From the NCBI GenBank assembly GCA_003024175.1, contig MDYQ01000025.1, positions 62,001-126,000 on the forward strand: a DNA stretch of 64,000 bases, in the 5' to 3' direction. Shown one piece after another: positions 25,868 through 36,203 of the stretch. The notes below the pieces were generated by a model. That model had not been told where the DNA came from. It was given only the letters and a program-made list of their open reading frames with translations, and ran no database searches. Source of the stretch: Planoprotostelium fungivorum. Taxonomy: Eukaryota > Evosea > Variosea > Cavosteliida > Cavosteliaceae. The stretch's first letter is position 1. Every line of letters begins with the position of its first letter. Both the position numbers and the translations under genes were made by a program.

Positions 25868-27405
25868 ATGGAGGAGGGAAGCTCGTCTAAATCTTCTCCC
25901 ACTTCTCATAAATCGAAGAGTAGTGGCAGCACCAGAAGCTCTCGTACTGGTGCCTCTGAGGCAAAACCAGAGACTGTTCATAGACGCATCGAGAAGGCTA
26001 GAGAGGCACAAGAGGCAGCTAAAGCTGTGGGGAATTCGGTTACATCTTCAGGAAATGACTCTTCACCCGCAACAAACACAGGCGCTTCTACTGGAAGGAC
26101 CAAGATGAGCAGTAAATTTACTGCACTGTGAGTATCTGAGACTGATTAGATAGCGATTGGTCTGATTACGCTCCAGACTTCCAAAAGATGCGGACGTCTT
26201 TTCTCTACGATGGTCACCTGACCAAAAGCTGTTAGCTTGTGGTTGCGCAGATGGACAGATTCGGGTGAATCATAAGCGTAAATCACCTCCTTCTGAGCAG
26301 AGAAGGTATACGGCTCATCTGGTAGAGTCTCTTACACTCTTGGATTATCTTCCATCAGCCTCCCCACAACTTGTGTTCGCTTTCGACCGTCGAGCCCGAA
26401 TCACAAAACGAAGAACATCCTCATCGCAGCCAGTGAGAGAAGATCCATCACATCCAATCATCCTGATTCTATCAGATTCGGACGGCACGCTGCGGCACTG
26501 GCACGTCACTTCTGAGAAATGCGTGCACACCATCACAGAAGAAGACAATCAGATATACGCAGTAGATTACAGACACGACGCAGAAAGATTCTCAACGGCT
26601 GGAAAAGACTTCAAGGTGCGGCTGAGACGACATCATCCTCTAAATCTTCTTTCAGATACGTCTGTACGACGAACAGACGAAGCAAAGGATCGCCACACTG
26701 ACGGGAGGGTGAGTCTATCAGCCTTCTCATCATGAGTCTCTGACAAATCGGATAGTACGGGAGATTCAACGGCTGGACACGCCAATAGAGTCTTCTCCCT
26801 CAAATTCTCGCCCTCGGACGACAACATCATCGTGTCCGGTGGCTGGGATAACACCGTGCAGATTTGGGATATTCGAACGAACCATTCGATCCGAAGGTAC
26901 GTTCTGCTTCTACACATTTCAACATTTGAATTGAGACGGGGACAGCATCTTTGGTCCTCACATCTGTGGTGATGCGGTGGATGTGTGGAACAATCTCGTC
27001 CTCACTGGATCGTGGAGAGCCAACAAACCGTTGCAGCTGTGGGACTTCACTTCGGGTGAATTGATTCAGTCATACGAGTGGAACCAGGGTCTCGATTCAG
27101 AATCTTGCCTGTTGTACGGAGTTCAGGTGGGTTCATCAGCCGCATCTACACGAACATCATCATCGCTCACCGTTCATTAGTTTTCGAAGAACAACAACGC
27201 CTCTCACATCGCAGCTGCAGGCTCAGGATCAAACATGACGAAAGTATTCGACAGACACACGGGCAAGATCGTGGGAGAGTACGTCGAGCGTAGGGGAGTC
27301 TATACTCTCGATTGGACAGAAGATTCGAAGCAGCTCGCCATCGGTGGCTGCGAAGTGGTCACTGTTCTATACCCCTCTCTTGTTCCATCTGATACAAAGG
27401 AATAA
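25868..27405 (+). CDS. WD40-repeat protein with Ser/Thr-rich N-terminus
   Basis: The first exon codes for a low-complexity stretch of about 85 residues rich in Ser, Thr and Ala. The rest is a WD40 propeller built from short exons: FSLRWSPDQKLLACGCADGQ, ILIAASSDGTLRHWHV, IYAVDYRHDAERFSTAGKDF, VFSLKFSPSDDNIIVSGGWD and VQIWDIRTN, LVLTGSWRANKPLQLWDF, and finally VYTLDWTEDSKQLAIGGCE. I count six or seven blades. WD40 proteins are scaffolds; I do not recognise the specific orthologue. The stop codon at 27403-27405 lies within an AATAAA hexamer, so the 3' untranslated region must be very short. Confidence 0.8.
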
Positions 27406-27494
27406 ATTCTTTTTCGTGGTTTTGATTTGCTTTCGAGAATTTTCCTGGAAGAAGTCTTCAGGTCGGTGACGGACCATTCGAAGACTGGTCAATC

Positions 27495-28753
27495 ATGGAT
27501 GAGCAGAGGAGGATTCTCGATGCCTTGATGGGCACTTCTCGTAATGGAGATGCAGAAGATAAGAAGGATTTCACAGACCCAGATGTGTGCAAGTTCTTCT
27601 TGGTTGGTTTCTGCCCCGTCGAGCTCTTCATTAACACAGTGAGTTCTTTCATTTCATATTTGGTCCTAACTTACCATAGAAAATGGACGTTGGAGAGTGT
27701 AAGAAGATCCACCAGGAGTCTTTGAAGATGGACTACGAAGAAGCGAGTAAGAAGAGAGAATACGGCTACGAGCAGGACCTCATCAGAGAGCTCGAGTCGA
27801 TCGTCCACGATTGTGACCGAAAGATCAACAATGCAAGAAAGCGTCTGGAACACAACCAAGAGGTGAGCTCTCAAACCTAAGACGATTCCATTGATTTCTT
27901 ATAGGTGGAGAAACAACTCAGCGGTGAAACTGAAGCAGATGATCTTGGTCCTGAGATCGAGAAGCTCATCAAGAAGGCAGAGGAGCTGGGAGAGGAAGGA
28001 GAAGTCGATGAATCATTGAAGGTGAGACGTCGATTCTTGCGTAAGCAATCGTCTGATGTCACAAAGGTCATGGAACAAGTGAACAACTTGAAGGCACAGC
28101 AACAAGCAGATAAGGCGAGAAGACAAGCCATGACAACACCTCCTGCCATCCCCGCTCTAGAGATCGGTCCCCTCTCAAATCAGCAGCAGAAACTGAGAGT
28201 ATGTGACGTATGTGCGGCACTGTTGAGTATCATAGATAGCGACAAGCGTTTAGCCGATCACTTTGGCGGCAGACTGCACCACGGGTGAGTCACATCGACG
28301 CATCTTTCATCATGGTTCGTTCATCTCCATCCGAGATCATCATTCATTTAGCCATCATTCATTGTAGAGCGATCAAGGTGAACCACATATGTATGATGAC
28401 ATGACAGGTACGTCAAAGTGAGAGAGAAGCTGGAACAGTTGAAGAAGAACAGAAAACCAGAGAGACCGTCTTACCGTGACGATAATCGTGAGAGGGATCG
28501 ACAGAGAGACAGAGAGAGAGTTGCACAAGACAGAGACAGAGACTACAACGACAGAGACAGACAGAGAGACAGAGAGAGATATGAAGGTGAGGCGTTGTGA
28601 TCGTCCAATGCTGAGGGGAGTGATGGAATAGGTAGGAGAGACGATCACAGGAGAGACGATCACAGGGGAAGAGGAAGAGACGATCGTTACAACGACAGGA
28701 GGTATGATAGGGGAGGTGATCGTGGAGACAGAGAGAGAGGCTACCGCAGATGA
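27495..28753 (+). CDS. LUC7L: LUC7-like U1 snRNP-associated splicing protein
   Basis: LUC7 proteins bind U1 snRNP and help choose 5' splice sites. The protein starts MDEQRRILDALMGTSRNG. The first zinc finger is of CCCH type: VCKFFLVGFCPVELF followed by GECKKIH. A helical stretch follows with LESIVHDCDRKINNARKRL and the second, CCHH-type finger LRVCDVCAALLSIIDSDKRL then DHFGGRLHHGY. The C-terminus is an Arg/Asp-rich tail (RDRQRDRER repeats) that continues over a last intron to RGDRERGYRR. These are the family hallmarks in the usual order. An AATAAA hexamer lies at 28767-28772, 13 nt after the stop. Confidence 0.93.
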
Positions 28754-28887
28754 GTCCATCCCTCTCAATAAATCAACTGTCTTACGCTTGTTTATCTCTT
28801 CCTTTTCAATATCTCTGTATCTTGTGAAATGTGCATGTCACGCTGCGTATAGAGACACGTCAAGAAGTTCAAGCGACACCCATGTAT

Positions 28888-28960
28888 GCCGCAATAGCTC
28901 AGTTGGGAGAGCGTTAGACTGAAGATCTAAAGGTCACGTGTTCGATCCACGTTTGTGGCA
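28888..28960 (+). tRNA. tRNA-Phe (GAA)
   Basis: A 73-nt cloverleaf. Acceptor GCCGCAA (888-894) pairs with TTGTGGC (953-959) with one G-T pair, discriminator A960. The anticodon stem TTAGA/TCTAA encloses CTGAAGA, anticodon GAA. The T arm is ACGTG/CACGT around TTCGATC. The internal promoter is intact: A box TAGCTCAGTTGG and B box GTTCGATCC. There is no intron and no encoded CCA. A run of five T at 963-967 serves as the Pol III terminator. Confidence 0.96.
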
Positions 28961-28962
28961 TC

Positions 28963-28967
28963 TTTTT
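28963..28967 (+). terminator. Pol III terminator of tRNA-Phe
   Basis: TTTTT begins three bases after the tRNA 3' end, the usual position and length for RNA polymerase III release. Confidence 0.8.
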
Positions 28968-29153
28968 AGTTTTGCAGGAATAAGACAAGTTTGGGCTACC
29001 AGCACAAATAAGAATATGAAAATGCCCGAGGGCTCATAAATAGAACATCGTGTCGTTTGGAGGATGCACCGGACGCGACGCGGTGACACGTGGTCTAGTG
29101 AACGGTGTTTTTTACATACGAGTAATTACTCGTTTTTTTTCTTCCTGGCTGGC

Positions 29154-29395
29154 ATGCCAGGGCTAGCTCACCCGCCTTCACAAATCACAAACCGAACACC
29201 AAAGAACAAGGTGAGCGCAAACTCAAAGGAGACAGAGACACTGAAGTGATACAGATGGGCCTCATGCAGATCGTCGACTCTATCATCCTCGCCGTCACTT
29301 CCGCTGCCGAGTTCAGAACCTGTAACAAGTGCAAGAACAAGTGTGACGATTCCGACAAGAAGTGCCCCAAGTGCGGTCACTCCCTCTTTGGATAA
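29154..29395 (+). CDS. tiny zinc-ribbon protein, 46 or 65 residues
   Basis: The exon from 29255 codes for 46 residues. It has a hydrophobic half (IVDSIILAVTSAAEF) and a C-terminal treble-clef or ribbon-like motif with two CxxC pairs: CNKCKNKC then KKCPKCGHSLFG. Four or five cysteines could bind one zinc ion. Upstream, an in-frame exon from ATG 29154 (MPGLAHPPSQITNRTPKNK) joins through a 44-nt intron, 29211-29254, with a GTGAGC donor and a TACAG acceptor, giving 65 residues. I cannot tell which start is used. Function unknown; such small ribbons occur in ribosomal and membrane-linked proteins. Confidence 0.55.
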
Positions 29396-29769
29396 GCCGT
29401 CAGCCACAATGTAAAACTTGAGATCCAGATAAATCCGACCGCCCATTCATGAGATGCTCATCCTCTATGTCTTTCCTCCGTGCATAAAGTCACTCGACGC
29501 AATGAAAAGATTAACGACCCCTCATCAAGATTGAAACAGATCCTACCTCTGTCCTCAAAGACGGCTGACCTTCGCATCAACAGACACCGTCAACACGCCA
29601 AGCCCACACGTCATTAAAGTCATCGCCTATCTCTTGTCTTGTTCCCAATTTTCGTGTACCTCGGGTACATTATTCGCGCTCGTATAACCCACTTTGGTCT
29701 CGACAAAGGTATGAAAATGGTGATAAATCCATCCAGCTTCGTGGGAGTTACGATTGTTGATACATGTAT

Positions 29770-32700
29770 TCAAGGAAAGGTCGACTGGGTCAGACCTATC
29801 GTATTTCCTGTGTTGTTCGTGAAGTCTGTCTGAAAGACGGTGACAAAAGACGGTGACGGATTGTTGCCGGTTGTCACAATTCCATAGAGAGAGCCACCCT
29901 TGCCCGTATTATTTCTCACGGATCCACCCGAGAAGATTAGGTTCCCTCCGCTCATCTGCACCGAAGATCAGACGATGTGACTGTGATGAAACACACGTTG
30001 ATGAGGTCGGCGGACAGAGTTGGATTATTGTTGAAAATGGAAACAGAGCTGAGTGACGTTGTTGAGTCTGAATGATAGATTACAGAAGCCAAATTGTTTG
30101 AATTGGCTTGACTATTGGTGATGTTGACATTGATCAAACTGGCACTTGACCCATCGATGAAAATCGTGCAAGTGTTGTTGACGAACGAAGAAGATGAGAT
30201 GATCGCAGAAGTGCTCTGCAGCCACAGGGCACCCCCGTATAATGAGGCAGAGTTTCCGGTGAAAGTGCAACGGGTGGAGATGACTTGGGAACCGTGTTGA
30301 TAGATGGCTCCACCACTGCCTGACGAAGCGACGTTGTTCAGATAGATGTCTCCATTCGTGATGAGTTCTCCTCCGTAAGAATATAACGCTCCTGATCGAT
30401 GGTGAGACGTGAAAGAAGAAGATGTATACCTCCAGAGAGTCCGGCGTTATTCGAGAAGGTATTTCCTGCCGACGATGTGGACGAAGAGAGGACAACCACT
30501 GCACCTGTTTACACGATCAGTTCGAATCTTACGCGTGTGTTCTCATCACCTCCTCCCCAGGGTGAGCTGTTGCTCGAGAAGGTGTTACGCTGGAGGGTGA
30601 CTCTAGAGGAAGAGCCAGAGACACAGCTGCCGTAAGTGACCGTGTTTCTGTCGAAAGTGCAATTGGACACAGTTACACCCGAAGAATTGAACGAGACCAC
30701 TATCGATGATTCATTGAATGATCGATCAGAGGAATACTCACCAGCTGAGACTCCTTGGTTATTACGAAGTGCGTTGTCGTACATTGTCGAATATTGATTG
30801 TCCAACTGAATGACATTGCACTGATTACCCTCGAAGATATTTGAATGTACATTAGAAGAGTTGGTCTGTAGAACGACAGCGGTACCGTTCGTGTAAGGAC
30901 CGTTCCAGATGTTGTAGCTGATGTTGTTGCCACCGAGATCGACATCTCCTGCCTGGTATACTGATATCCCCACGTAAGGCAAGCTGGTGTTCGTTACCGA
31001 GTTGGCAGTCATCGTATTTCTTTGGATCGAGACAGAAGTGTGAAATTGCATCAAGAGCAGAGCGGTAGATAGCTGATGGCCTCCGAAATAGTTGGATGCT
31101 ACGTTCGCGGTGGATGCTGAAATTCCAGTGACATTCAAGCCTCCCGAGTTGCTCACGAATCGATTATTGGTGATGTTCACCGGTCCTTGGGAAGTGTCCG
31201 TGACGATCGCGTACGAACTGCCTCCGTTATTCATGAATGTGTTATTGTACATGTCGATCTGTCCGCTGTAAGACGTGTAGCAGCCCGCTTGACCGTAAAC
31301 GGCCGTATTGTTGGTGAAGGTGTTGGCTTCGAGTGTGACCCGAGCCGCGTACTGAACGGATAGACCAGGTCCTGAGCTGGCCGAGTTGGAGTCGAAGACA
31401 TTGCTCCGAATGCGTACAGCGGTGTTGTTGAGCGCAATCGTACCGACAGATCCACCACTGTTTCCGTGGAATCGGTTGCCTGTCATATCGAGCGTGCCAC
31501 CGTTGATCGTTCCCGCTGTCCTGATGACGAACGCCGCATTTCCTGCGGTGTAGCCGTTGTTCGAGATGGTGTTGTTGGTGACTGTCATGTTTGGCGTGGA
31601 GCTGGTGAAGAATACGGCGAAAACATTGGTCTCCATGGTTCCGGTGTTCCCAGTGAACAGATTGTTGGAAAGGGTAACACTCTGCGTATCAGCGATTCTG
31701 ACAGCACCCTGCCAAAACGCGTTGTTATTCGTGAAAGCGTTGGAATCTGCCAGGAAATAGCGGCAGCCGGCGATGCTCCTGCGTCGAGTGAGGATGGAAA
31801 GAGGAGATCGTCTCACATGGAACCCGCTTGGTCTCCGGTGCAGTTGTTGAACGTGTTGCCTGTGAGGGTGATGTCGTAACCAGCGTTGAACCATTGGATC
31901 ATGCCGGCTTGATGGGGAGAGTCGTTGTTGCTGAAGATCGTTCGAGTGATCTGTGAGGTTGAGAAACATAGGGCATCGTTCATTGTACCTGGGTGTTACT
32001 CTGAGCGATTCTCATGATACCAAAACTGCTGGGAGAGTAGTTATTGATCAGTCTGCAGTTGTCCATCTGAAGAGTTCGTCAGGCTGTATGACCGCTCAAG
32101 AGCTCACCTGGAATAGAAATGCACCAGAGTAGATGATTGCTGCGCCTCCATTGATCGCGTTGTTCGTGAAATTCGAGGACGACAAAGTCATAGACTGGCA
32201 CCCAGAGCACGAGATCACTCCTGCAGACGTCATTCGACTGTACATCTCCGCAAAGAGTCGACTCACCGTTATAATTTCCATCCATAATTGAATTGAGGAC
32301 GATCAAGGTACTCCCACTGTTGCTGTACATCAACCCGTTATACCCATAAGCGTTGGAATTGTTATTGGCTGTGAAAGTACAGCCCACGACTTGCGTGAAA
32401 GTGTTACTCGTCAAAAAGATGCCTCCGTTTCCTCCAGTATTTCCAGTGAAGGTGCTGCCGACCAAGTTTAATGATCCGGCTGCAATCAATCGAACCGTCC
32501 CCGCAGTCTATTATCATCAACCAAAAGATTTTCCACTTGAGATGTAAAACTCTCTCACCGTGGCCGTGTTAGACGTGAAATTTGAGCCGACGATGTTTGC
32601 AGTTCCGTTGTACACAGAGATGGCTGAGCCGGTTGAGCAGGAGTTGTTGACGAAACTCGAGCCGCTGACGTAGAGATCGACTCCACTTCCAGTCATCTTG

Positions 32701-33266
32701 ATGGCACCACCGTTTTGGAAACAGATGTTGTTTTGGAAAATACATCCGACAACCTGATCTAGAGTCACTCTGTTGCATCTTCCATCTCTGCGGCTGACCT
32801 GTAAACTCCCCGTTGTCTGTATGGCAGAATTTCCGATGCTCAGGAAGAGACAACCGGTGAATTGCATAAGACCATTGATGATGGAACTGACCACATTCTT
32901 TTGAAACTGCACTCCCGTAAAAGATGCATTCGACACCCCGACTGTGATTGTGCCCGCAATCACTGCCGATGAGGGTCCTGAGACATCCCAGTTGGAATTG
33001 TTAGTCAGCGTGACTGCCTGAAAGGATCAGCCTGGTTTCAATCATCTACCTCTGTCTTACAGTTGGATAAACTCCGCTTGCCAGAGTGACATAGACGTTT
33101 GTATACCCTCCCGTCTTCGCTTGGTTTACCACTGCATATTTTCAACAGACCATCACCAATGCATCTCACCGTTGACCCAGCTGCTGGGATCAGCATTTGC
33201 AATGTAATCCAGTGCCAGACAGACATCCAACAAGACGAAAAGTTGCAACCCCTGCGACCAGTGCAT
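29770..33266 (-). CDS. secreted right-handed parallel beta-helix protein
   Basis: A predicted secreted or surface protein of about 1,050 residues. The N-terminus MHWSQGLQLFVLLDVCLALD looks like a signal peptide. It is followed by VNQAKTGGYTNVYVTLASGV, a common opening of polymorphic-membrane-protein-like beta-helix families. The body consists of repeated rungs rich in Asn, Ser, Thr and Gly, such as NNTFTNN, NRFVSNSGG, ANTFTNNTA and GGALWLQS. The longest uninterrupted exon, about 30,560-31,810, contains most rungs; the frame continues through GSGGAIYQHGSQVISTRCTF at about 30,240-30,330. The last exon ends TIGLTQSTFP with no membrane helix or GPI signal, so either it is secreted or a last exon was missed. 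Ligand or enzyme activity cannot be assigned. Confidence 0.75.
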
Positions 33267-34117
33267 GTTCGAAGAAGAGAGGTTATTATGTCCAACCAAA
33301 AACTTGACCGCCTTGACAGAGCTGTTTCACTCAGGCGAACTTGTTGCCATAGATATAGAGGTAGAAGACGTCTTCTGACAGAAGCTGTCATTATGTTCGC
33401 CTCACGAGGCGAACTTTCAGGGATGAGCGAGATCAACTGTTCTAAATTGGTTTGTTCAAATGAGCTTAGCCCTATCTTCCATAGTGAGGATGGTCTATAG
33501 AAACTCGAACATTGCTGGGAGGTTCGGTAGGTCACTCACGGTAGGACATATAGGTCAATCAGGCTAGAACAGCCTCTATGGATCTTTATTGTAATCTATG
33601 CCTCAGAACTACCGCCTGGTGCGGGCCGGTCGTGAGTGTACACGCTCGGTGGCTTTGAAAAATGGTTTCTTGGTATCTTCACATTCAATCATCAGCGTTA
33701 AACGTGTTGATGTCATCGTCAATAGCCTTCTGTCTCGATATGGATTATGACTTAATCTCAGAGACTTGATCCCTGCGCTCATCCCCGATGTCAATGTGCT
33801 GATCGCACTTACATCGGGGACGAACATACAAACTCACTCGATAAACATGAAATCTCTTCAGGCAGGCCTATCAATCGAATTCCTTCCAGATTGAGAGTGT
33901 GTACTCGGGGACCTCCTTACGTTCGTCATTGTCATCATCTGGATGCGTCTCAATAGAAGACACCAACAGGAGAGCAAGATTATTTTTGTGCCAGTGGTTC
34001 TCTGCATCCAAGACTTGTGTCAGCAGTACAGGACTTCCAAGGCATCGTTGAAAAATCTTCTTCATGTTCACGTGCACGATCAAGAGAATCAATTGAAGCA
34101 ATCTCACAGAACAGTCT
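33267..34117. other. 850 bp without a confident gene
   Basis: This lies upstream of the beta-helix gene and downstream of ENY2, both on the minus strand. Minus-strand open stretches exist, for example one ending VPEYTLSIWKEFD at about 33,871 and a possible last exon reading AIDDDINTFNADD near 33,690-33,730. A good donor, GTAAGTGC, sits near 33,800. They may be exons of a small gene, but I could not build a consistent chain. The part nearest the beta-helix gene holds three inverted repeats, listed separately. Confidence 0.3.
33363..33414. promoter_or_regulatory. three adjacent inverted repeats upstream of the beta-helix gene
   Basis: Three dyads follow one another: the perfect 14-bp palindrome AGAAGACGTCTTCT (33363-33376), TGACAG-AAG-CTGTCA (33376-33390) and GTTCGCCT-CACG-AGGCGAAC (33395-33414). 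AGGCGAACTT also occurs once more as a direct copy near 33336-33345. They lie about 100-150 bp upstream of the beta-helix start codon. They could be binding sites for dimeric factors or hairpins in the leader RNA; I cannot tell which. Confidence 0.5.
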
Positions 34118-34550
34118 TTATGCAGGCTTTTGTGCAACAGTAGCCAGAAAATCTCTGATCTTATTCATAAACTCCTCCTTCACTGCAGGTGGCACTGAAG
34201 CTGAGAGAAAGATCAAAAACAGGAGATCATTTGGTGGCAATCACCTCTCCCCTTCGGTGTGATCTCTGCCACGAGGTCTTCATTCATTAACGTCTCTGAA
34301 CCTTTTGTCTTAATCACCTCTTTTATCGTCAATCTGATGTGATGCATTCGGATCTGCATAAAAGATGTATCACCTCGGCAGTATGCTTTCATCTCATCTC
34401 GCCATCCACACTCAACCAATTTCGCACGGAGGGCATCTTTCATTCTGATCTATTCTTAACATGCATAAGAGTCTTTCAGACTCACTTTTCTCGCTCTCCA
34501 CTCTCTATCAGCCGTTGATTGATGGCGGCTTTGATCTGTGCATCTTTTAC
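34118..34550 (-). CDS. ENY2: ENY2/Sus1, SAGA and TREX-2 subunit
   Basis: A small shared subunit of the SAGA deubiquitinase module and the TREX-2 mRNA export complex. The joined exons read [20 protein letters not shown], then [20 protein letters not shown], then [20 protein letters not shown] and [20 protein letters not shown], ending [12 protein letters not shown]. This matches human ENY2 block by block, including [10 protein letters not shown]. Introns lie after GEREK, AYCRE and TPKGR. The exon is open to about 34,590, but no ATG in frame was found; the start probably lies in a short upstream exon. The start coordinate is therefore only the edge of recognised coding sequence. Confidence 0.88.
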
Positions 34551-34893
34551 CTTCCGTGAATCGTTCGATGTCCTTTCGTGCGATTAATGAAAGCTTCGTT
34601 TCTTCCCTCACTCTGCCATCTGGTATCTTCTGATGATGATGTGATGTCAAGAATTCCGATTCGTTTACAACCACACGGCGTTGAAGTGCTCAAATTAGAA
34701 GGGATACAATACACAATCAAGTTCAATCACATATAGCCATCATAACAGCTAAGTAGCTGGTGAGACGATACACTCATCTACCTGGCCATTGGCTTTAGCA
34801 GTGTCGAACGGAACAATGGGAACTTACCATTTCTCCGGTTCTACAAGGACGAAGTCGGTGCTGTTGCAAACTACAAAATCAGACAACAGCAAC

Positions 34894-35600
34894 ATGGGTA
34901 GTCTTCTGAGCAAGTCCAACGGACTCAATTCACAGGCCGTGATCGTGCCTCCCATTCCTATTCCTTCCGTTCCGGCTTCTCATGCATTCTTGATGTTCAA
35001 CATCGGTGAGACACCACCCCCAATCGTCGTTACGTAACTGAATGTCTGTAGGATTGCAGTTTGTCAATTTATCTCAGGACATTTGGAGGGAGCCTGGCGC
35101 CTTCCATTCTGTCGCTGGCTACTACTACAGAAAGAACACCTCCCCCGCCACTCACACCAAGGTTGCACAGGTGGGGTCGTCGTCGGTGATGACATCTGAG
35201 CCATATGCAGGTGCTCTTCCTCTTAGCCGCCACATTCAGCTACACCCGTGGTTTCTTGGCCATCTTCACGCGTGATAGCAGCCGCAAGAGAAAGGTCTCT
35301 GACTTCTTCGGCTTCGTCTTGTTCTTGTCTAACCTCATTCTCAACCTCAAGTACTTGTTGCCTCTGGAGAAGAAGGTGATATCGTCATCCACGATCGAAA
35401 ATGAACGGTTGAAGGTGGGACACTTCTGGGTATCTGCTAAACTGCAGAGCGGTCCCTTCCAGCCTCCCGCTAAAGAGGAGGAGATCCGTGTGGCACTCCG
35501 CAATGGACACCTCTTGAACTTGGGTCTGCTCGTCCTCATGATGGTGCAGCAGTCTATCTCTTGGAAGAACGGTACCATCGAGATCGTCAAGGTGTGTTGA
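34894..35600 (+). CDS. membrane protein with myristoylation-type start, unrecognised
   Basis: The first ATG opens MGSLLSKSNG, which fits the N-myristoylation consensus (Gly2, Ser6). Splicing joins FLMFNI to GLQFVNLSQDIWREP, then THTKVAQ to VLFLLAATFSYTRGFLAIFT. Hydrophobic segments are LFLLAATFSYTRGFLAIF, FFGFVLFLSNLILNL and LLNLGLLVLMMVQQS, giving two to three membrane helices. The end reads KNGTIEIVKVC. About 190 residues. I do not recognise the family. The reading VKVC followed by TGA coincides with a possible GTGTG donor, so a further exon is not excluded. Confidence 0.55.
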
Positions 35601-35707
35601 TGTTTCATTTCGATCGATGGCTAAGAACATGAAGGGATTGACAACCATCCCCGCTGTTGCAAAGAAGTAAACCTCTGCTTGATACAATACCTTTAATTAC
35701 ACTTCTT

Positions 35708-36110
35708 TTATATCTCCATGACGTCCGTGTTGCCGTTCTCTTCGAATTGAAAGATGGGCAATTGTTCATACTTGGTGATCAGTTGTCTATGTGTCTTGAG
35801 TCGAGAACATTTTCATCGCCTTACCTCTTCCTCTCTAGTCTCTTTGTATTCTTATCGTGTAATTCCTGTTGCTGCTCTTGTGTGAGATTAACTCCTGGCA
35901 TGGCATCTACGATCTTTTTGCATTGATTGATCTTCTCTTTAAATGCAGTGACCTAACTCATCAATTACATGCAGGAATAGCGCCGTAGACACCTACTGCT
36001 TTCACAATGTCCAGTTCCTCAGTCGAGGGATTAATCTTCTCTAACATCTGCAATATATAGGGAAGTATCGTGAACTCTGTCTCCAGCGATTCTATGTTGT
36101 CTTCTTCCAT
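35708..36110 (-). CDS. MED9: Mediator subunit 9
   Basis: MED9 is a small subunit of the middle module of Mediator. The exons read ESLETEFTILPYILQMLEKI, then FKEKINQCKKIVDAMPGVNL, TQEQQQELHDKNTKRLERKR and QLITKYEQLPIFQFEENG. The block DAMPGVNLTQEQQQEL corresponds to human TMPGIHLSPEQQQQQL, and the terminal LITKYEQLPIF to LLQKYKSLCMF. Two introns are clear: about 35,921-35,966 and about 35,805-35,835. The start given is the ATG of MEEDN; the frame is open further upstream (RSIHDIFKSKD), so the N-terminus may be longer. Confidence 0.82.
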
Positions 36111-36203
36111 GTCCTTCGATTTGAAAATGTCATGAATGGACCTGATCTTTCGGTTGTAGAGACTGCTGAGACATCACAATTTGCATTCTGAACGGGTGAT
36201 CAC

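Noticed and set aside
28484-28580. Short-period repeat GACAGAGAGACAGAGAGA as a possible CRISPR-like or satellite array
   Set aside because: It encodes the Arg/Asp tail of the LUC7-like protein in frame and has no spacer structure.
30700-31900. Plus-strand open frames opposite the beta-helix gene
   Set aside because: They are short, lack domains, and mirror the Asn/Ser/Thr codons of the minus-strand repeats.
34789-34893. N-terminal extension of the myristoylation-type protein
   Set aside because: The frame opens with TTG and has no ATG upstream of the MGSLLSK codon other than an internal one without support; a short upstream extension cannot be excluded.
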